Shown: piece by piece, positions 1-8,775 of the stretch
Position numbering within the stretch: the first letter of the stretch is position 1
Layout: each line of letters begins with the position of its first letter
Assembly (NCBI GenBank): GCA_019694795.1
Contig: JAIBBF010000005.1
Coordinates: 40,980-104,979, forward strand
DNA: 64,000 bases
Direction of reading: 5' to 3'
From: Flavobacteriales bacterium
Lineage (GTDB): Bacteria; Bacteroidota; Bacteroidia; Flavobacteriales_D; UBA2798
Notes under the pieces: model-generated
The model's input: the letters and a program-made list of their open reading frames with translations, nothing else
What the model was told of the DNA's origin: nothing
Databases searched by the model: none
Position numbers and translations under genes: made by a program

Positions 1-468
1 CTCCAGTTCGCTGTACAGGAATTTCTGATGTGTAATACTGGATTTGCTTGGCGTGTGGAGTTCTATTTGTTCGGAAAATAAGCTTAAGCCACAAGCATCG
101 CGCTGTCGTTTTAATAATTCCATTAATGCAGCTGCGGCGTGAATGGAAAATCCGATTTTATTGTAAAATCCTTTTTCGGGTGTTTCGGGAAAAAACATCG
201 AAGAAGAAGTGTCGATGATAATCTGACATCTCAGGTTTGTTTCTTCCTCGTAACGTTTAATGAATAATTTGTCGGTACGCGCAAATAATTTCCAATCGAT
301 ATGCCGGGTAGATTCTCCGGTATTGTAGAGGCGGTGTTCCGCAAATTCAACCGAAAAACCATGAAAGGGACTTTTATGTAATCCCGTAATAAATCCTTCC
401 ACTACCTGGCGGGCAAGAAATTCGAGATTGCCGAAGGGCTCCGTTTTATGTTTGTCGATTTTATTCAA
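1..468 (-). CDS. DUF58 domain protein (C-terminus cut by window edge)
   Basis: The minus-strand frame reads through the left edge, so only the first 156 or so residues are present. It contains the DUF58 signature region FHGFSVEFAEHR, then YNTGESTRHIDWKLFARTD, and an IIDTSSSM stretch, which resembles the MIDAS-like start of a von Willebrand A fold. Such proteins usually sit beside MoxR ATPases in Bacteroidota, but that neighbour would lie outside the window. The start is unclear: the reading frame opens after a stop at 478-480 and its first plausible start is TTG at 468. An ATG at 471-473 lies in another frame. Function beyond the family is not known from the sequence. Confidence 0.8.
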   Translation of the reverse strand, partial: MNKIDKHKTEPFGNLEFLARQVVEGFITGLHKSPFHGFSVEFAEHRLYNTGESTRHIDWKLFARTDKLFIKRYEEETNLRCQIIIDTSSSMFFPETPEKGFYNKIGFSIHAAAALMELLKRQRDACGLSLFSEQIELHTPSKSSITHQKFLYSELE

Positions 469-479
469 AACATCGTTTT

Positions 480-516
480 AAAAAGAAGAATTCCGGGCAG
501 CAGTACCCGGAATTCT
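480..516 (-). terminator. Rho-independent terminator of trxA
   Basis: A perfect 10-bp stem (GAATTCCGGG at 488-497 with CCCGGAATTC at 506-515), extended by one A-T pair, is followed on the minus strand by TTCTTTTT. It lies about 30 bp after the thioredoxin stop codon. Confidence 0.85.
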
Positions 517-545
517 AGAACAACTTTACTCAGGAGGGAGGTAGC

Positions 546-863
546 TTAAAGTTGTTTGTTAAGTTTATCGGTAAGCTGACTTTTCGGAACAGCTCCTACA
601 GATTTGTCAACAATTTCTCCGTTTTTCAAAAAGAGAATCGTTGGAATGTTACGGATTCCAAATTTCGATGCTATTCCCGGATTGTGGTCTACATTCACTT
701 TTCCGATCAATGCTTTTCCATCGTATTCTTTCGACATTTCCTCAACCACTGGTCCGATCATGCGGCATGGTCCACACCATTCTGCCCAAAAGTCAATCAT
801 TACAGGTTGATCTGATTTTAGAACCAGTTCTTCGAAGTTTGCGTCGGTAATTTCAGTTGCCAT
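546..863 (-). CDS. trxA: Thioredoxin
   Basis: A 105-residue cytoplasmic thioredoxin, full length for the family, with the redox motif WCGPC at about residues 29-33, the buried Asp in MIDFWAEWC, and the cis-Pro loop in IRNIPTILFLKNGE. It reduces protein disulfides and is itself reduced by thioredoxin reductase, which is not in the window. It is a single gene with its own terminator. Confidence 0.97.
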   Translation of the reverse strand: MATEITDANFEELVLKSDQPVMIDFWAEWCGPCRMIGPVVEEMSKEYDGKALIGKVNVDHNPGIASKFGIRNIPTILFLKNGEIVDKSVGAVPKSQLTDKLNKQL

Positions 864-960
864 TGTTTTATATTTTTTATTCAGTTTAAAAATAAATGTT
901 TTAGTTCCATTGCCAAAATCCTGCCGTTTAAAATAATGCGACAGATTGTCATCCTAATCC

Positions 961-1485
961 TTATTGAAACAACTTTTGGACTTCATTTTTGGCGAAATTG
1001 ATGGCCTGGTCAGAAGGCATTTTGTCAATTTTTTGTCCGATTTCAAAAATCGCCGCACTTAACTCCAATCCCGTTGCATCATTACCCAGATTTGCTCCTG
1101 CAATATTGATCATGCGAATGGTTTCTTCTTTGGCATTTTTTAACAAGATCCAGCAGTTGTGCGATACGTAAACCTGTTGGGTCATGTTGTGTTCGTATTC
1201 TTCTCGAATTACACGAACAAGTTCAGCCTGAAAAAGTTTAGCACTCATTCCGGGCTTGTAGGTTCTCATTAGCAAATTATTCGGTGAAATCCGCTCCAGA
1301 AATAAAACCACGCGCTCGTAAGCCTGAAGTCGTAAAGGAAGAACTGTTTTTTGCGTTTCTGCCTGTATTTCTTTTAACTGACGTTCCGCGCTTTTTTCGA
1401 GGTATTGCTTAAATAAAAGGTAGGCTGTGAGAAATACGATAGCACTGGGCAAAATGATCTTCAGCAGATCCAAAAAATCCTCCAT
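961..1485 (-). CDS. Conserved Bacteroidota membrane-anchored protein (DUF7935-like)
   Basis: A 174-residue protein from the ATG at 1485. A longer reading from a GTG at 1530 is possible but adds an unlikely leader. One membrane segment (about residues 8-26, IILPSAIVFLTAYLLFKQYL) is followed by a charged helix with coiled-coil character (KSAERQLKEIQAETQK) and a helical cytoplasmic domain containing an RLQAYERVVLFLERI segment. I recognise this as a widespread uncharacterised Bacteroidota family, but no function is known to me. It is monocistronic, between trxA and rpsA. Confidence 0.7.
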   Translation of the reverse strand: MEDFLDLLKIILPSAIVFLTAYLLFKQYLEKSAERQLKEIQAETQKTVLPLRLQAYERVVLFLERISPNNLLMRTYKPGMSAKLFQAELVRVIREEYEHNMTQQVYVSHNCWILLKNAKEETIRMINIAGANLGNDATGLELSAAIFEIGQKIDKMPSDQAINFAKNEVQKLFQ

Positions 1486-1681
1486 ATCCGGTTGTTGTTT
1501 ATGCAAAGATGCCAAAAAAGCACCGATCACCGGTGATGAAAGGCTGATAAAAATGCTAACAATTCGATCTGATAATGTTTGTAATTATTTGTTTTTCAGC
1601 GTCCTGAATTATTCTTTCAACATTTAACCCTTTTTCCTCTTCTTTTCCCCGTATTTTCTAGGCTTTGGGCTTGATTTTGTC

Positions 1682-1757
1682 TACATTTGCACCCGCAATT
1701 ATGCAGGCCTTTCCGGTAAGGCTTTCGTTTAACTTCTCTTGTTGGCCGGACAACGAG
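1682..1757 (+). promoter_or_regulatory. rpsA -7 element and leader with two tandem hairpins
   Basis: TACATTTG at 1682-1689 matches the Bacteroidota -7 consensus TAnnTTTG exactly. Downstream, two small hairpins follow each other. In the first, AGGCCTT (1705-1711) pairs with AAGGCTT (1718-1724), including one G-U pair, around the loop TCCGGT. In the second, CTTGTTG (1738-1744) pairs with CAACGAG (1751-1757), including one G-U pair, around the loop GCCGGA. The second ends 19 nt before the rpsA ATG. In gamma-proteobacteria rpsA is autoregulated by S1 through leader hairpins with GGA loops. A similar role here is an inference. Confidence 0.55.
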
Positions 1758-1776
1758 ATACAAGTAAAAAGCCACA

Positions 1777-3600
1777 ATGGCAGAAAAATCGACCGCAACA
1801 AACGTTGCACCAGACCCAAATTTCGACTGGGTTGCTTACGCAGACAAAGGTTATGTGTACACTTCCGATGAAAAAGACAAAGTTGGAAAGATGTATGATG
1901 ACACGCTTACTTCAATCGTGGAGAAAGCAGTAACTGAAGGTTCTGTTGTAGCTATCACTAAAAAAGAGGTAGTAATCAACATCGGTTACAAATCAGAAGG
2001 TGTAGTTCCTCTTTCAGAGTTCCGCTACAATCCAAATCTGAAAATCGGAGAAAAAGTAGTTGTATTCGTTGAGTCTACCGAAGACAAAAACGGTCAGCTG
2101 ATCATCTCTCACAAAAAAGCGCGCATGTTCCACGCATGGGAACGTGTAAACGAAGCGCTTACAAAAGACGAAATCATCACAGGTTATGTGAAATGTCGTA
2201 CTAAAGGTGGACTTATCGTTGACGTATTCGGATTGGAAGCATTCCTTCCAGGTTCGCAAATCGATGTTAAGCCAATCCGCGATTACGATATTTTCGTTGG
2301 TAAAAACATGGAGTTCAAAGTGGTTAAAATCAATCACGAATTCAAAAACGTTGTTGTATCGCACAAAGCGCTTATTGAAGCTGAACTCGAAGAGCAGAAA
2401 AAACAAATCATCAGCGGACTTGAAAAAGGTCAGGTTCTTGAAGGAACCGTTAAAAACATTACATCATACGGTGTATTCGTTGACCTTGGTGGTGTTGATG
2501 GTCTTATTCACATTACAGACCTTAGCTGGGGTCGTGTTAATCATCCTGAAGAAATCGTTAAACTCGATGAGAAAATCAACGTGGTTATTCTTGATTTCGA
2601 TGATGATAAAAAACGTATCGCACTTGGTCTTAAACAACTTACTTCACATCCTTGGGATGCCCTTGATGCTAACATCAAAGTGGGTGATACCATCAAAGGA
2701 AAAGTGGTTGTTCTTGCCGACTACGGAGCATTCATTGAAATTGCACCGGGCGTAGAAGGATTGATCCACGTTTCTGAAATGAGCTGGAGCCAACACCTTC
2801 GTTCAGCGCAGGACTTCCTGAAAGTTGGAGATGAAGTTGAAGCAGTAGTTCTTACCCTCGATCGCGATGAGCGTAAAATGTCGCTGGGTATGAAACAACT
2901 TAAACCAGATCCATGGGCTGAAATTGAAGCAAAATATCCTACCAATTCCCGTCACACTGCCACTGTACGTAACTTCACCAACTTTGGTGTGTTTGTAGAG
3001 CTGGAAGAAGGAATCGATGGATTGATTCACATCTCAGACTTAAGCTGGAGCAAAAAAGTAAAACACCCTTCTGAATTCTGCAAAATCGGAGATAAAATCG
3101 ATGTTGTTGTACTCGAACTCGACAAAGAAAACCGTCGCTTAAGTCTCGGTCACAAACAACTCGAAGAAAATCCATGGGATGTATTCGAAACCATCTTTAC
3201 CGAAGGTTCAGTACACGAAGGAACTGTTGTTACTGTTAATGATAAATCAGCTACAGTTGCTCTTCCTTATGGTGTTGAAGGTTATGCGCCTGCAAAACAC
3301 ATCCGTAAAGAAGATGGTTCCAATGCTAAAGTTGAAGACAAACTTCAATTCATGGTAACCGAATTCAATAAAGAAGGTAAGAAAATCGTTGTTTCTCACA
3401 CTGCAACTTTCGATTCTTCAGTAGTTGAAGAGAAAGTGAAAAATGCAGCTCGCGGTGGTGCTAAAAAAGGTGCCGCAGCAGGGAACACGACTTCTAAAGC
3501 CGTTAAGGAAATCAATTCCAACATCGAAAAAACCACACTTGGTGACCTCGATGCTTTGGCAAACCTGAAATCTGAAATGGAAAAAGGAGAAAAGAAATAA
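1777..3600 (+). CDS. rpsA: 30S ribosomal protein S1
   Basis: A 607-residue protein with six S1/OB-fold repeats, most clearly repeats 3-6 (for example GTVKNITSYGVFVDLGGVDG, then IKGKVVVLADYGAFIEIAPG and ATVRNFTNFGVFVELEEGID). Each carries the 'GlIHiSelSW' strand. S1 binds mRNA on the small subunit and promotes initiation on weak or absent Shine-Dalgarno sequences, which are common in Bacteroidota. The C-terminal tail (about 560-607) is Lys/Glu rich and probably disordered. The ATG at 1777 opens MAEKSTATN; an exact TAnnTTTG promoter and a strong terminator bracket the gene, so it is monocistronic. Confidence 0.97.
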   Translation: MAEKSTATNVAPDPNFDWVAYADKGYVYTSDEKDKVGKMYDDTLTSIVEKAVTEGSVVAITKKEVVINIGYKSEGVVPLSEFRYNPNLKIGEKVVVFVESTEDKNGQLIISHKKARMFHAWERVNEALTKDEIITGYVKCRTKGGLIVDVFGLEAFLPGSQIDVKPIRDYDIFVGKNMEFKVVKINHEFKNVVVSHKALIEAELEEQKKQIISGLEKGQVLEGTVKNITSYGVFVDLGGVDGLIHITDLSWGRVNHPEEIVKLDEKINVVILDFDDDKKRIALGLKQLTSHPWDALDANIKVGDTIKGKVVVLADYGAFIEIAPGVEGLIHVSEMSWSQHLRSAQDFLKVGDEVEAVVLTLDRDERKMSLGMKQLKPDPWAEIEAKYPTNSRHTATVRNFTNFGVFVELEEGIDGLIHISDLSWSKKVKHPSEFCKIGDKIDVVVLELDKENRRLSLGHKQLEENPWDVFETIFTEGSVHEGTVVTVNDKSATVALPYGVEGYAPAKHIRKEDGSNAKVEDKLQFMVTEFNKEGKKIVVSHTATFDSSVVEEKVKNAARGGAKKGAAAGNTTSKAVKEINSNIEKTTLGDLDALANLKSEMEKGEKK

Positions 3601-3618
3601 TCCTTTAACTGAATACTA

Positions 3619-3656
3619 AAAAGTCCGCTCTAATTTATGGAGCGGACTTTTTTTTT
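3619..3656 (+). terminator. Rho-independent terminator of rpsA
   Basis: AAGTCCGCTC (3621-3630) pairs with GAGCGGACTT (3640-3649) around a 9-nt loop and is followed by a run of seven T. The GTCCGC/GCGGAC stem core reappears in the terminator at 25,471-25,505. Confidence 0.92.
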
Positions 3657-3688
3657 GACCAAAAATGGTTATATTGTATGGCCAAACC

Positions 3689-4096
3689 ATGAAGGAAAAG
3701 TTCAAAATAGCCATTTTAGAAGAGGGTATTCTGGAAAATACTGTCCTCGAAGATTGCCACATCGATGCCGAAGATATTCATGCCATTAAGGCGGAGAATA
3801 TGCGGTTGATGAAGGACAAACTTTATGGTATTTTAGTGGTTTCGGAACCTGGAACTACTATTTCTGCAGAAGCACGACGCCTCTCGGCTTCTTCCGATTT
3901 TCAATTGAACACGGTAGCAAAAGCCATTTTGGTTCGCGATTTACCCCAACGAATCATTGGGAATTTTTACCTCACATTTAACAAGCCTGCCATTCGCACA
4001 AAAGTCTTTAGTGATCGGGAAAAGGCGATGGAATGGCTTCGGTCCGAATTGAAATCGACCAACCGTAAACCGGTATTGGGTGCCGTTTGTTTATAA
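3689..4096 (+). CDS. Hypothetical protein, possible STAS-like fold
   Basis: 135 residues from the ATG at 3689; an in-frame ATG at 3665 would add eight residues (MVILYGQT) directly after the rpsA terminator. The protein has no signal peptide or membrane segment. Its pattern of strands and helices, with a central LYGILVVSEPGTTISAEARRLSA and a late AKAILVRDLPQRIIGNFYLTF segment followed by a DREKAMEWLRSEL helix, resembles the STAS/SpoIIAA-like proteins of Bacteroidota. That is a fold guess. No catalytic motif is visible. It stands alone before pyrR. Confidence 0.6.
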   Translation: MKEKFKIAILEEGILENTVLEDCHIDAEDIHAIKAENMRLMKDKLYGILVVSEPGTTISAEARRLSASSDFQLNTVAKAILVRDLPQRIIGNFYLTFNKPAIRTKVFSDREKAMEWLRSELKSTNRKPVLGAVCL

Positions 4097-4127
4097 TTTT
4101 AAAGTGCTGGAGTAGGACAATTTCTCT

Positions 4128-4135
4128 TATATTTG
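4128..4135 (+). promoter_or_regulatory. -7 promoter element of pyrR-pyrB
   Basis: TATATTTG is an exact match to the Bacteroidota -7 consensus TAnnTTTG and lies 16 nt before the pyrR ATG. No pyrR-type RNA anti-terminator is visible in the 55-bp gap, so regulation by attenuation is not supported here. Confidence 0.6.
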
Positions 4136-4151
4136 TCCAACCTTCTTTCCG

Positions 4152-4700
4152 ATGAAGCCTAACGAAATAGTCAACAGTCAGCTTTTTTCTTTACTCATCA
4201 ACAGGCTTTGTTTTCAATTAATCGAAAATCACGGAGATTTTTCTGATTCTGTAATCATCGGTTTGCAACCACGCGGTATTTATTTGGCCAATCGCATAAA
4301 ACATCGTTTAGAAGAAATTACAGGAACACAAATTCAAACCGGAGCGCTCGATATTACATTCTACCGCGACGATTTTCGCAGAAGGGACATTCCTTTATTA
4401 CCCAGTGTAACGAATATCGATTTTATCATCGAAGGCAAAAAAGTGATTTTGGTGGACGATGTGTTGTATACCGGAAGAACCGTTCGTTCCGGATTGGATG
4501 CGCTAATTGCTTATGGTAGACCTAAAAAAGTAGAGCTACTAACATTGATTGATCGCAGGTTTACACGGCAGATTCCCATTCAGGCAGATTATGTGGGGAA
4601 ATGGGTCGACTCACTTCATTCGGAACGTGTTTCGGTAGAGTGGGCAGAAACGGAAGGAGCAGATAAAGTGATTTTATATACAGAGAAAGAAAATGAATAA
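4152..4700 (+). CDS. pyrR: PyrR-family phosphoribosyltransferase
   Basis: 182 residues with the type I phosphoribosyltransferase signature VILVDDVLYTGRTVRSGLDAL at about residues 97-117 (the PRPP loop with two acidic residues). It also has the PyrR-like DITFYRDDFRR segment. PyrR converts uracil and PRPP to UMP and in Bacillus binds pyr mRNA to attenuate it. Its 3' end overlaps pyrB by 8 bp, so the two are translated together. The length is that of stand-alone PyrR. Whether it binds RNA here is unknown, since no leader attenuator is seen. Confidence 0.92.
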   Translation: MKPNEIVNSQLFSLLINRLCFQLIENHGDFSDSVIIGLQPRGIYLANRIKHRLEEITGTQIQTGALDITFYRDDFRRRDIPLLPSVTNIDFIIEGKKVILVDDVLYTGRTVRSGLDALIAYGRPKKVELLTLIDRRFTRQIPIQADYVGKWVDSLHSERVSVEWAETEGADKVILYTEKENE

Positions 4701-5625
4701 GCACTTAAGCGTTGATCATTTACTCGGCATCAAAGATCTTCTACCGGAAGATATTGAAATCATATTTCAAACGGCCGACAGTTTTAAACAGGTGATCAAT
4801 CGTCCGATTAAAAAAGTGCCATCACTTCGTGACATTACCATTGCGAATCTCTTTTTCGAAAATTCAACCCGTACAAAACTTTCGTTTGAACTTGCAGAAA
4901 AACGCTTGTCGGCCGACATTGTCAATTTCTCTGCATCCGGATCATCGGTAAAAAAGGGCGAAACTTTAATTGATACGGTAAATAATATTCTGGCCATGAA
5001 AGTGGATATGGTGGTGATGCGCCACGCCACTCCGGGGGCTGCACTGTTCCTTTCTAAACATGTGGATGCACGCATTGTGAATGCCGGCGACGGTACGCAT
5101 GAACATCCAACGCAAGCTTTGCTGGATGCTTATTCCATTCGTGAACGGTTGGGAAGTGTAGCAGGAAAAAAGGTGGTGATTGTGGGTGATATTCTTCACT
5201 CTCGGGTGGCCATTTCGAACATTTACTGCCTTCAAAAGTTGGGTGCAGAAGTCATGGTTTGTGGTCCCACCACACTAATTCCCAAATACATTCGCGATCT
5301 GGGTGTAAAAGTGGAGCACGACTTGAAAAAGGCCCTGGCCTGGTGCGATGTGGCCAATATGTTACGAATTCAGCTGGAACGACAGGATATCAAGTATTTC
5401 CCTTCACTCCGTGAATATTCCATGTTGTTTGGTTTAGATATGACCTTGCTCAAAAGTTTACCGAAGGAAATCGTGGTGATGCACCCGGGACCCATTAACC
5501 GGGGAGTGGAAATCACCTCCGAGGTGGCCGACAGCGAGCAATCGGTTATTCTGGATCAGGTAGAAAACGGGGTGGCTATACGAATGGCTGTCATCTACCT
5601 CCTGGCCGCAAAAATCAGGAGTTAA
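4693..5625 (+). CDS. pyrB: Aspartate carbamoyltransferase, catalytic subunit
   Basis: 310 residues, normal for PyrB. It joins carbamoyl phosphate and L-aspartate in the first committed step of pyrimidine synthesis. The carbamoyl-phosphate loop ENSTRTKLSFELA (about residues 55-67), the HEHPTQALLD motif (about 136-145) and the aspartate-binding HPGPINRGVEI (about 257-267) are all intact. The start overlaps pyrR. No pyrI regulatory-chain gene follows; the next gene is unrelated after an 88-bp gap. Confidence 0.96.
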   Translation: MNKHLSVDHLLGIKDLLPEDIEIIFQTADSFKQVINRPIKKVPSLRDITIANLFFENSTRTKLSFELAEKRLSADIVNFSASGSSVKKGETLIDTVNNILAMKVDMVVMRHATPGAALFLSKHVDARIVNAGDGTHEHPTQALLDAYSIRERLGSVAGKKVVIVGDILHSRVAISNIYCLQKLGAEVMVCGPTTLIPKYIRDLGVKVEHDLKKALAWCDVANMLRIQLERQDIKYFPSLREYSMLFGLDMTLLKSLPKEIVVMHPGPINRGVEITSEVADSEQSVILDQVENGVAIRMAVIYLLAAKIRS

Positions 5626-5713
5626 GCAGCTTGAGCCACATTATTTTGCTCCACACCCTTTCAATTTCGTAGAATGATTTTTTCTGTCTATATTTAACAT
5701 TCAAACTTTGGAT

Positions 5714-6088
5714 ATGAATTTTGAAGTAAACACCCACGATAAATACGTTTTGATCCGCTCCAAAGTGGAAAAACTCGATACCACGCATGCACCTGAGTTG
5801 AAGTCACTCATGGTTTTGCATAACAAAGAAGGTGTACGAAACCTGATTTTGGATCTTGCAGAAACACGCTATTGCGATTCATCCGGATTGAGTGCTATTT
5901 TGGTGGCCAATCGTTTATGTAAAGGTTCCGAAGGATCTTTTGTTTTAACCGGCTTACAAGAACCGGTAATGAAATTGATTACCATTTCCCAATTGCACAA
6001 TGTACTCAGTATAACTCCCACCGTAAGTGAAGCGTCTGATTTAATTTACATGGAAGAAGTTGAGCGTGATTTAAATAATGAAAACTAA
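5714..6088 (+). CDS. STAS-domain protein (anti-sigma factor antagonist-like)
   Basis: 124 residues from the ATG at 5714. The single STAS fold includes the antagonist signature region LILDLAETRYCDSSGLSAIL, in which the Ser of DSSG corresponds to the residue phosphorylated in SpoIIAA/RsbV proteins. No anti-sigma kinase or PP2C phosphatase gene adjoins it, so its partner is unknown. Its stop overlaps the first possible ATG of the next gene (6078), although that gene more likely starts at 6096. Confidence 0.88.
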   Translation: MNFEVNTHDKYVLIRSKVEKLDTTHAPELKSLMVLHNKEGVRNLILDLAETRYCDSSGLSAILVANRLCKGSEGSFVLTGLQEPVMKLITISQLHNVLSITPTVSEASDLIYMEEVERDLNNEN

Positions 6089-6095
6089 TCGTTAC

Positions 6096-6851
6096 ATGAA
6101 GAAAATTTTACTTTTCGTTTCGTTTATTGCTGCCGGTTTTAGTGCTTCTGCACAATGTACTCCGGATATGAGCGTAGCCGGTGATGCCGGAATTCATCCA
6201 GACAGCGCACAGAATTTTGCAGTGGCTTATGTGGGCACTCCTTACGGACAAACCGTAACTGCCGTTGTACCTGCAGATACCTGTGCACAGGTTTTACCTT
6301 TGCCATTGCCATGCACTACGTTGTCGTTCGACAGTATCGTAGTAACTTCAGTAACCGGATTACCTCCGGGATTTGTTTTCACATGTGCTGTTCCTAACTG
6401 CGCATTTCCGGGTAATTCCATCAATTGTGCGATTATTACCGGTACCGCACAACCAGGTGATGAAGGCGTATATAACTTAACCATTGCATTGGATGCATAC
6501 GTTGGTGGTTTCGGAGTTCCGAATAGCTTCACACTCGATTATTATAAAATCGTAGTGTTGCCTGCCAATAGTGTAGATGAAGTTGCTGCTTCTACATTTT
6601 CTATCAGCCAGAATCAACCTAATCCATTCGATGAAACAACTTCCATTGTACTGGAAACCGGAATTTCAGGTAATGTTCAATTGGAAGTATTCAATCTGTT
6701 GGGTCAACCTGTTTACAACAAACAGATCGCCGTTAACAAAGGGAAAAATACAATTACAATCAATGGTTCAGGTATTCCTTCAGGAACGTATATGTACAAA
6801 ATTTCCGATGGAAAACGCACCCTCACCAAGCGCATGATTATCGCACATTAA
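6096..6851 (+). CDS. Secreted protein with type IX secretion (type A) sorting domain
   Basis: 251 residues from the ATG at 6096, which gives a clean signal peptide (MKKILLFVSFIAAGFSASAQ). An alternative start at 6078 would add six polar residues. The middle is rich in Cys, Thr and Pro and resembles an Ig-like putative binding domain (VTGLPPGFVFTC). The last 75 residues form the Por/T9SS type A tail: a QNQPNPFDETTSI segment, a VFNLLGQPVY segment, GIPSGTYMYKI and the final KRMIIAH. The protein is therefore expected on the cell surface or outside the cell. No enzymatic motif is seen. A strong terminator follows. Confidence 0.88.
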   Translation: MKKILLFVSFIAAGFSASAQCTPDMSVAGDAGIHPDSAQNFAVAYVGTPYGQTVTAVVPADTCAQVLPLPLPCTTLSFDSIVVTSVTGLPPGFVFTCAVPNCAFPGNSINCAIITGTAQPGDEGVYNLTIALDAYVGGFGVPNSFTLDYYKIVVLPANSVDEVAASTFSISQNQPNPFDETTSIVLETGISGNVQLEVFNLLGQPVYNKQIAVNKGKNTITINGSGIPSGTYMYKISDGKRTLTKRMIIAH

Positions 6852-6867
6852 TCCATAAAATTATAGG

Positions 6868-6899
6868 AAGACCGTTCGAAATGAACGGTCTTTTTTTTT
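6868..6899 (+). terminator. Rho-independent terminator
   Basis: GACCGTTC (6870-6877) pairs with GAACGGTC (6883-6890) around GAAAT and runs into nine T. It separates the T9SS protein from RNase Z, whose ATG is only two bases later. Confidence 0.93.
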
Positions 6900-6900
6900 C

Positions 6901-7818
6901 ATGAAGTTTGAAGTCACCATACTCGGATCCGGTTCATCGACTCCTTCACTGCGAAGGAATCCGGCCTCTCAATTGGTCAATATCCAGGAGAATTATTTTC
7001 TGGTAGATTGTGGCGAAGGAACACAACTGCAAATGCGCAAATACAAAGTCAAATTTCAGCGCATTAATCACGTTTTTATTTCCCATTTGCATGGCGACCA
7101 CTACCTAGGTTTAATCGGATTGTTGCAGAGTATGCATTTGCTCGGAAGGAAAAACGAACTGCATATCTATGCGCATCCCGATCTTAAGGAGATGATTGAT
7201 TTGCATATGAAAATATCGCATACACGTTTGACCTATACCATACAATTTCATCCGCTGAGCTACGATCAACCCCAGGTTATTTTTGATAATAAAATGCTGG
7301 AGGTTTCTACGGTTATTCTTAAGCATCGTATTCCTACCTGCGGATTTGTTTTTCGTGAAAAGCAAAAGCTTTTACCCATTAGTTCCGAAGCATTAAAAAC
7401 CTACAGCATTCCGGTTTATGCATTACCCGGAATAAAAGAGGGGAAAGATTTTATTACCGGTGAGGGAAAAGTAATTCCGAATAAAGAACTCACGCTGGCA
7501 CGACCGGCATCGTATTCCTATGCTTATTGTTCCGATACCATTTATCACGAAAAAATAATTGATTCAATTCAAGGTGTGGATGTGTTATTTCATGAAAGCA
7601 CATTTACTTCGGAACTGAATGATCGGGCAAAAGAAACATTTCATTCAACGGCTGCACAAGCTGCAACGATAGCTTTAAAGGCGGGAGTAAAACGATTGGT
7701 GCTTGGACATTTTTCCGTGCGCTATCATGATATGGATCGCTTTATTACGGAGGCCAGGGAAGTATTTCCCGCAACGGAGATTGCAGAAGATGGATTAACC
7801 ATTACAATTTATCCTTAA
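6901..7818 (+). CDS. rnz: Ribonuclease Z
   Basis: 305 residues. The metallo-beta-lactamase fold has the zinc motif HLHGDHYLG (about residues 61-69), the N-terminal GSGSSTP and FLVDCGEGTQLQM segments typical of tRNase Z, and late HIS ligands in LFHEST and LVLGHFS. It cleaves tRNA precursors 3' of the discriminator base. The start follows directly on the upstream terminator, so the promoter must lie inside or before that hairpin. It converges on fmt with no gap. Confidence 0.95.
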   Translation: MKFEVTILGSGSSTPSLRRNPASQLVNIQENYFLVDCGEGTQLQMRKYKVKFQRINHVFISHLHGDHYLGLIGLLQSMHLLGRKNELHIYAHPDLKEMIDLHMKISHTRLTYTIQFHPLSYDQPQVIFDNKMLEVSTVILKHRIPTCGFVFREKQKLLPISSEALKTYSIPVYALPGIKEGKDFITGEGKVIPNKELTLARPASYSYAYCSDTIYHEKIIDSIQGVDVLFHESTFTSELNDRAKETFHSTAAQAATIALKAGVKRLVLGHFSVRYHDMDRFITEAREVFPATEIAEDGLTITIYP

Positions 7819-8775
7819 TCAACATAAAGTAGAAGCGTGATCTATTTTAGTTCCTCGCAAAAATTCTTCAATGGTCATTTTCTTTTTACCGGCTTGCTGT
7901 AATTCTTTTAACAGCAAGGAACCATCTGAAGTGAATACACGCAAATAGCTTTTATCATCGGTTTCAATACTGCCCGGTTTTCCGCATTTCGAATCTTTTT
8001 CGCTGCTGAAAATTTTTAACGTATTGTCTTCTTTGTTGACTTGCTTCCAAATGGAAAAAGCAGCAGGGTAGGGGGAGAGTCCTCGGATTAAATTATATAC
8101 TTCCGTTGTAGAACGATTCCAATTGATATGGCAATCCTCTTTAAAAATTTTAGAAGCAGATTTAAGTGTAGTTCCTTCCGTTATTAAGGATTCCTGTGGT
8201 GTGGAAGAACTCTTGCCATCCCGAATAGCCGTAACGGTTTTTACGAGTAATTCTGCACCGGTTACCATGAGTTTATCGTGAAGTATTCCGGCTGTATCTG
8301 TATCGGAAATTTCTACTTTTCGTTGTTCAATGATATGTCCCGTATCAATTTCCTGGCGAATAAAAAAAGTGGTGACTCCACTTTCCTTTTCGCCATTGAT
8401 TACTGCCCAGTTGATCGGAGCAGCGCCACGGTATTGCGGAAGTAAAGAGGCGTGTAAATTGATGGTTCCGTATTTCGGCATATTCCAAACCATTTCGGGA
8501 AGCATACGAAAGGCAACCACTACAAATAAATCGGCATTTATTTCTTTTAATGCAGCAATGAATTCCGGGTCTTTTAATTTTTCCGGTTGCAATACGGGAA
8601 TATGATTTTCAAGTGCAAATTCCTTAACAGCAGAAGGAGTGAGTTTTTGTCCACGTCCCGCAGGTTTATCCGTTGCAGTTACAACCGCAGCAATTTCGAT
8701 TCCTGAATTTTTTAAACTACGCAATCCCTCTACTGCAAATTCAGGAGTGCCCATATATACAATCTTAAAGCCCAT
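7819..8775 (-). CDS. fmt: Methionyl-tRNA formyltransferase
   Basis: 318 residues. The N-terminal formyltransferase domain (about 1-190) has the family signature INLHASLLPQYRGAAPINWA with the catalytic Asn-His-Ser/Asp set (the Asp lies in IDTGHII). The C-terminal domain includes LIRGLSPYPAAF. It formylates initiator Met-tRNA from 10-formyl-THF. No def (peptide deformylase) gene adjoins it. It abuts the MATE gene start (8775) with a 1-bp overlap, so the two are probably cotranscribed. Confidence 0.96.
   Translation of the reverse strand: MGFKIVYMGTPEFAVEGLRSLKNSGIEIAAVVTATDKPAGRGQKLTPSAVKEFALENHIPVLQPEKLKDPEFIAALKEINADLFVVVAFRMLPEMVWNMPKYGTINLHASLLPQYRGAAPINWAVINGEKESGVTTFFIRQEIDTGHIIEQRKVEISDTDTAGILHDKLMVTGAELLVKTVTAIRDGKSSSTPQESLITEGTTLKSASKIFKEDCHINWNRSTTEVYNLIRGLSPYPAAFSIWKQVNKEDNTLKIFSSEKDSKCGKPGSIETDDKSYLRVFTSDGSLLLKELQQAGKKKMTIEEFLRGTKIDHASTLC

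Noticed and set aside
4097..4151. PyrR-type RNA attenuator before pyrR
   Set aside because: The 55-bp gap is too short and has no terminator/anti-terminator pair.
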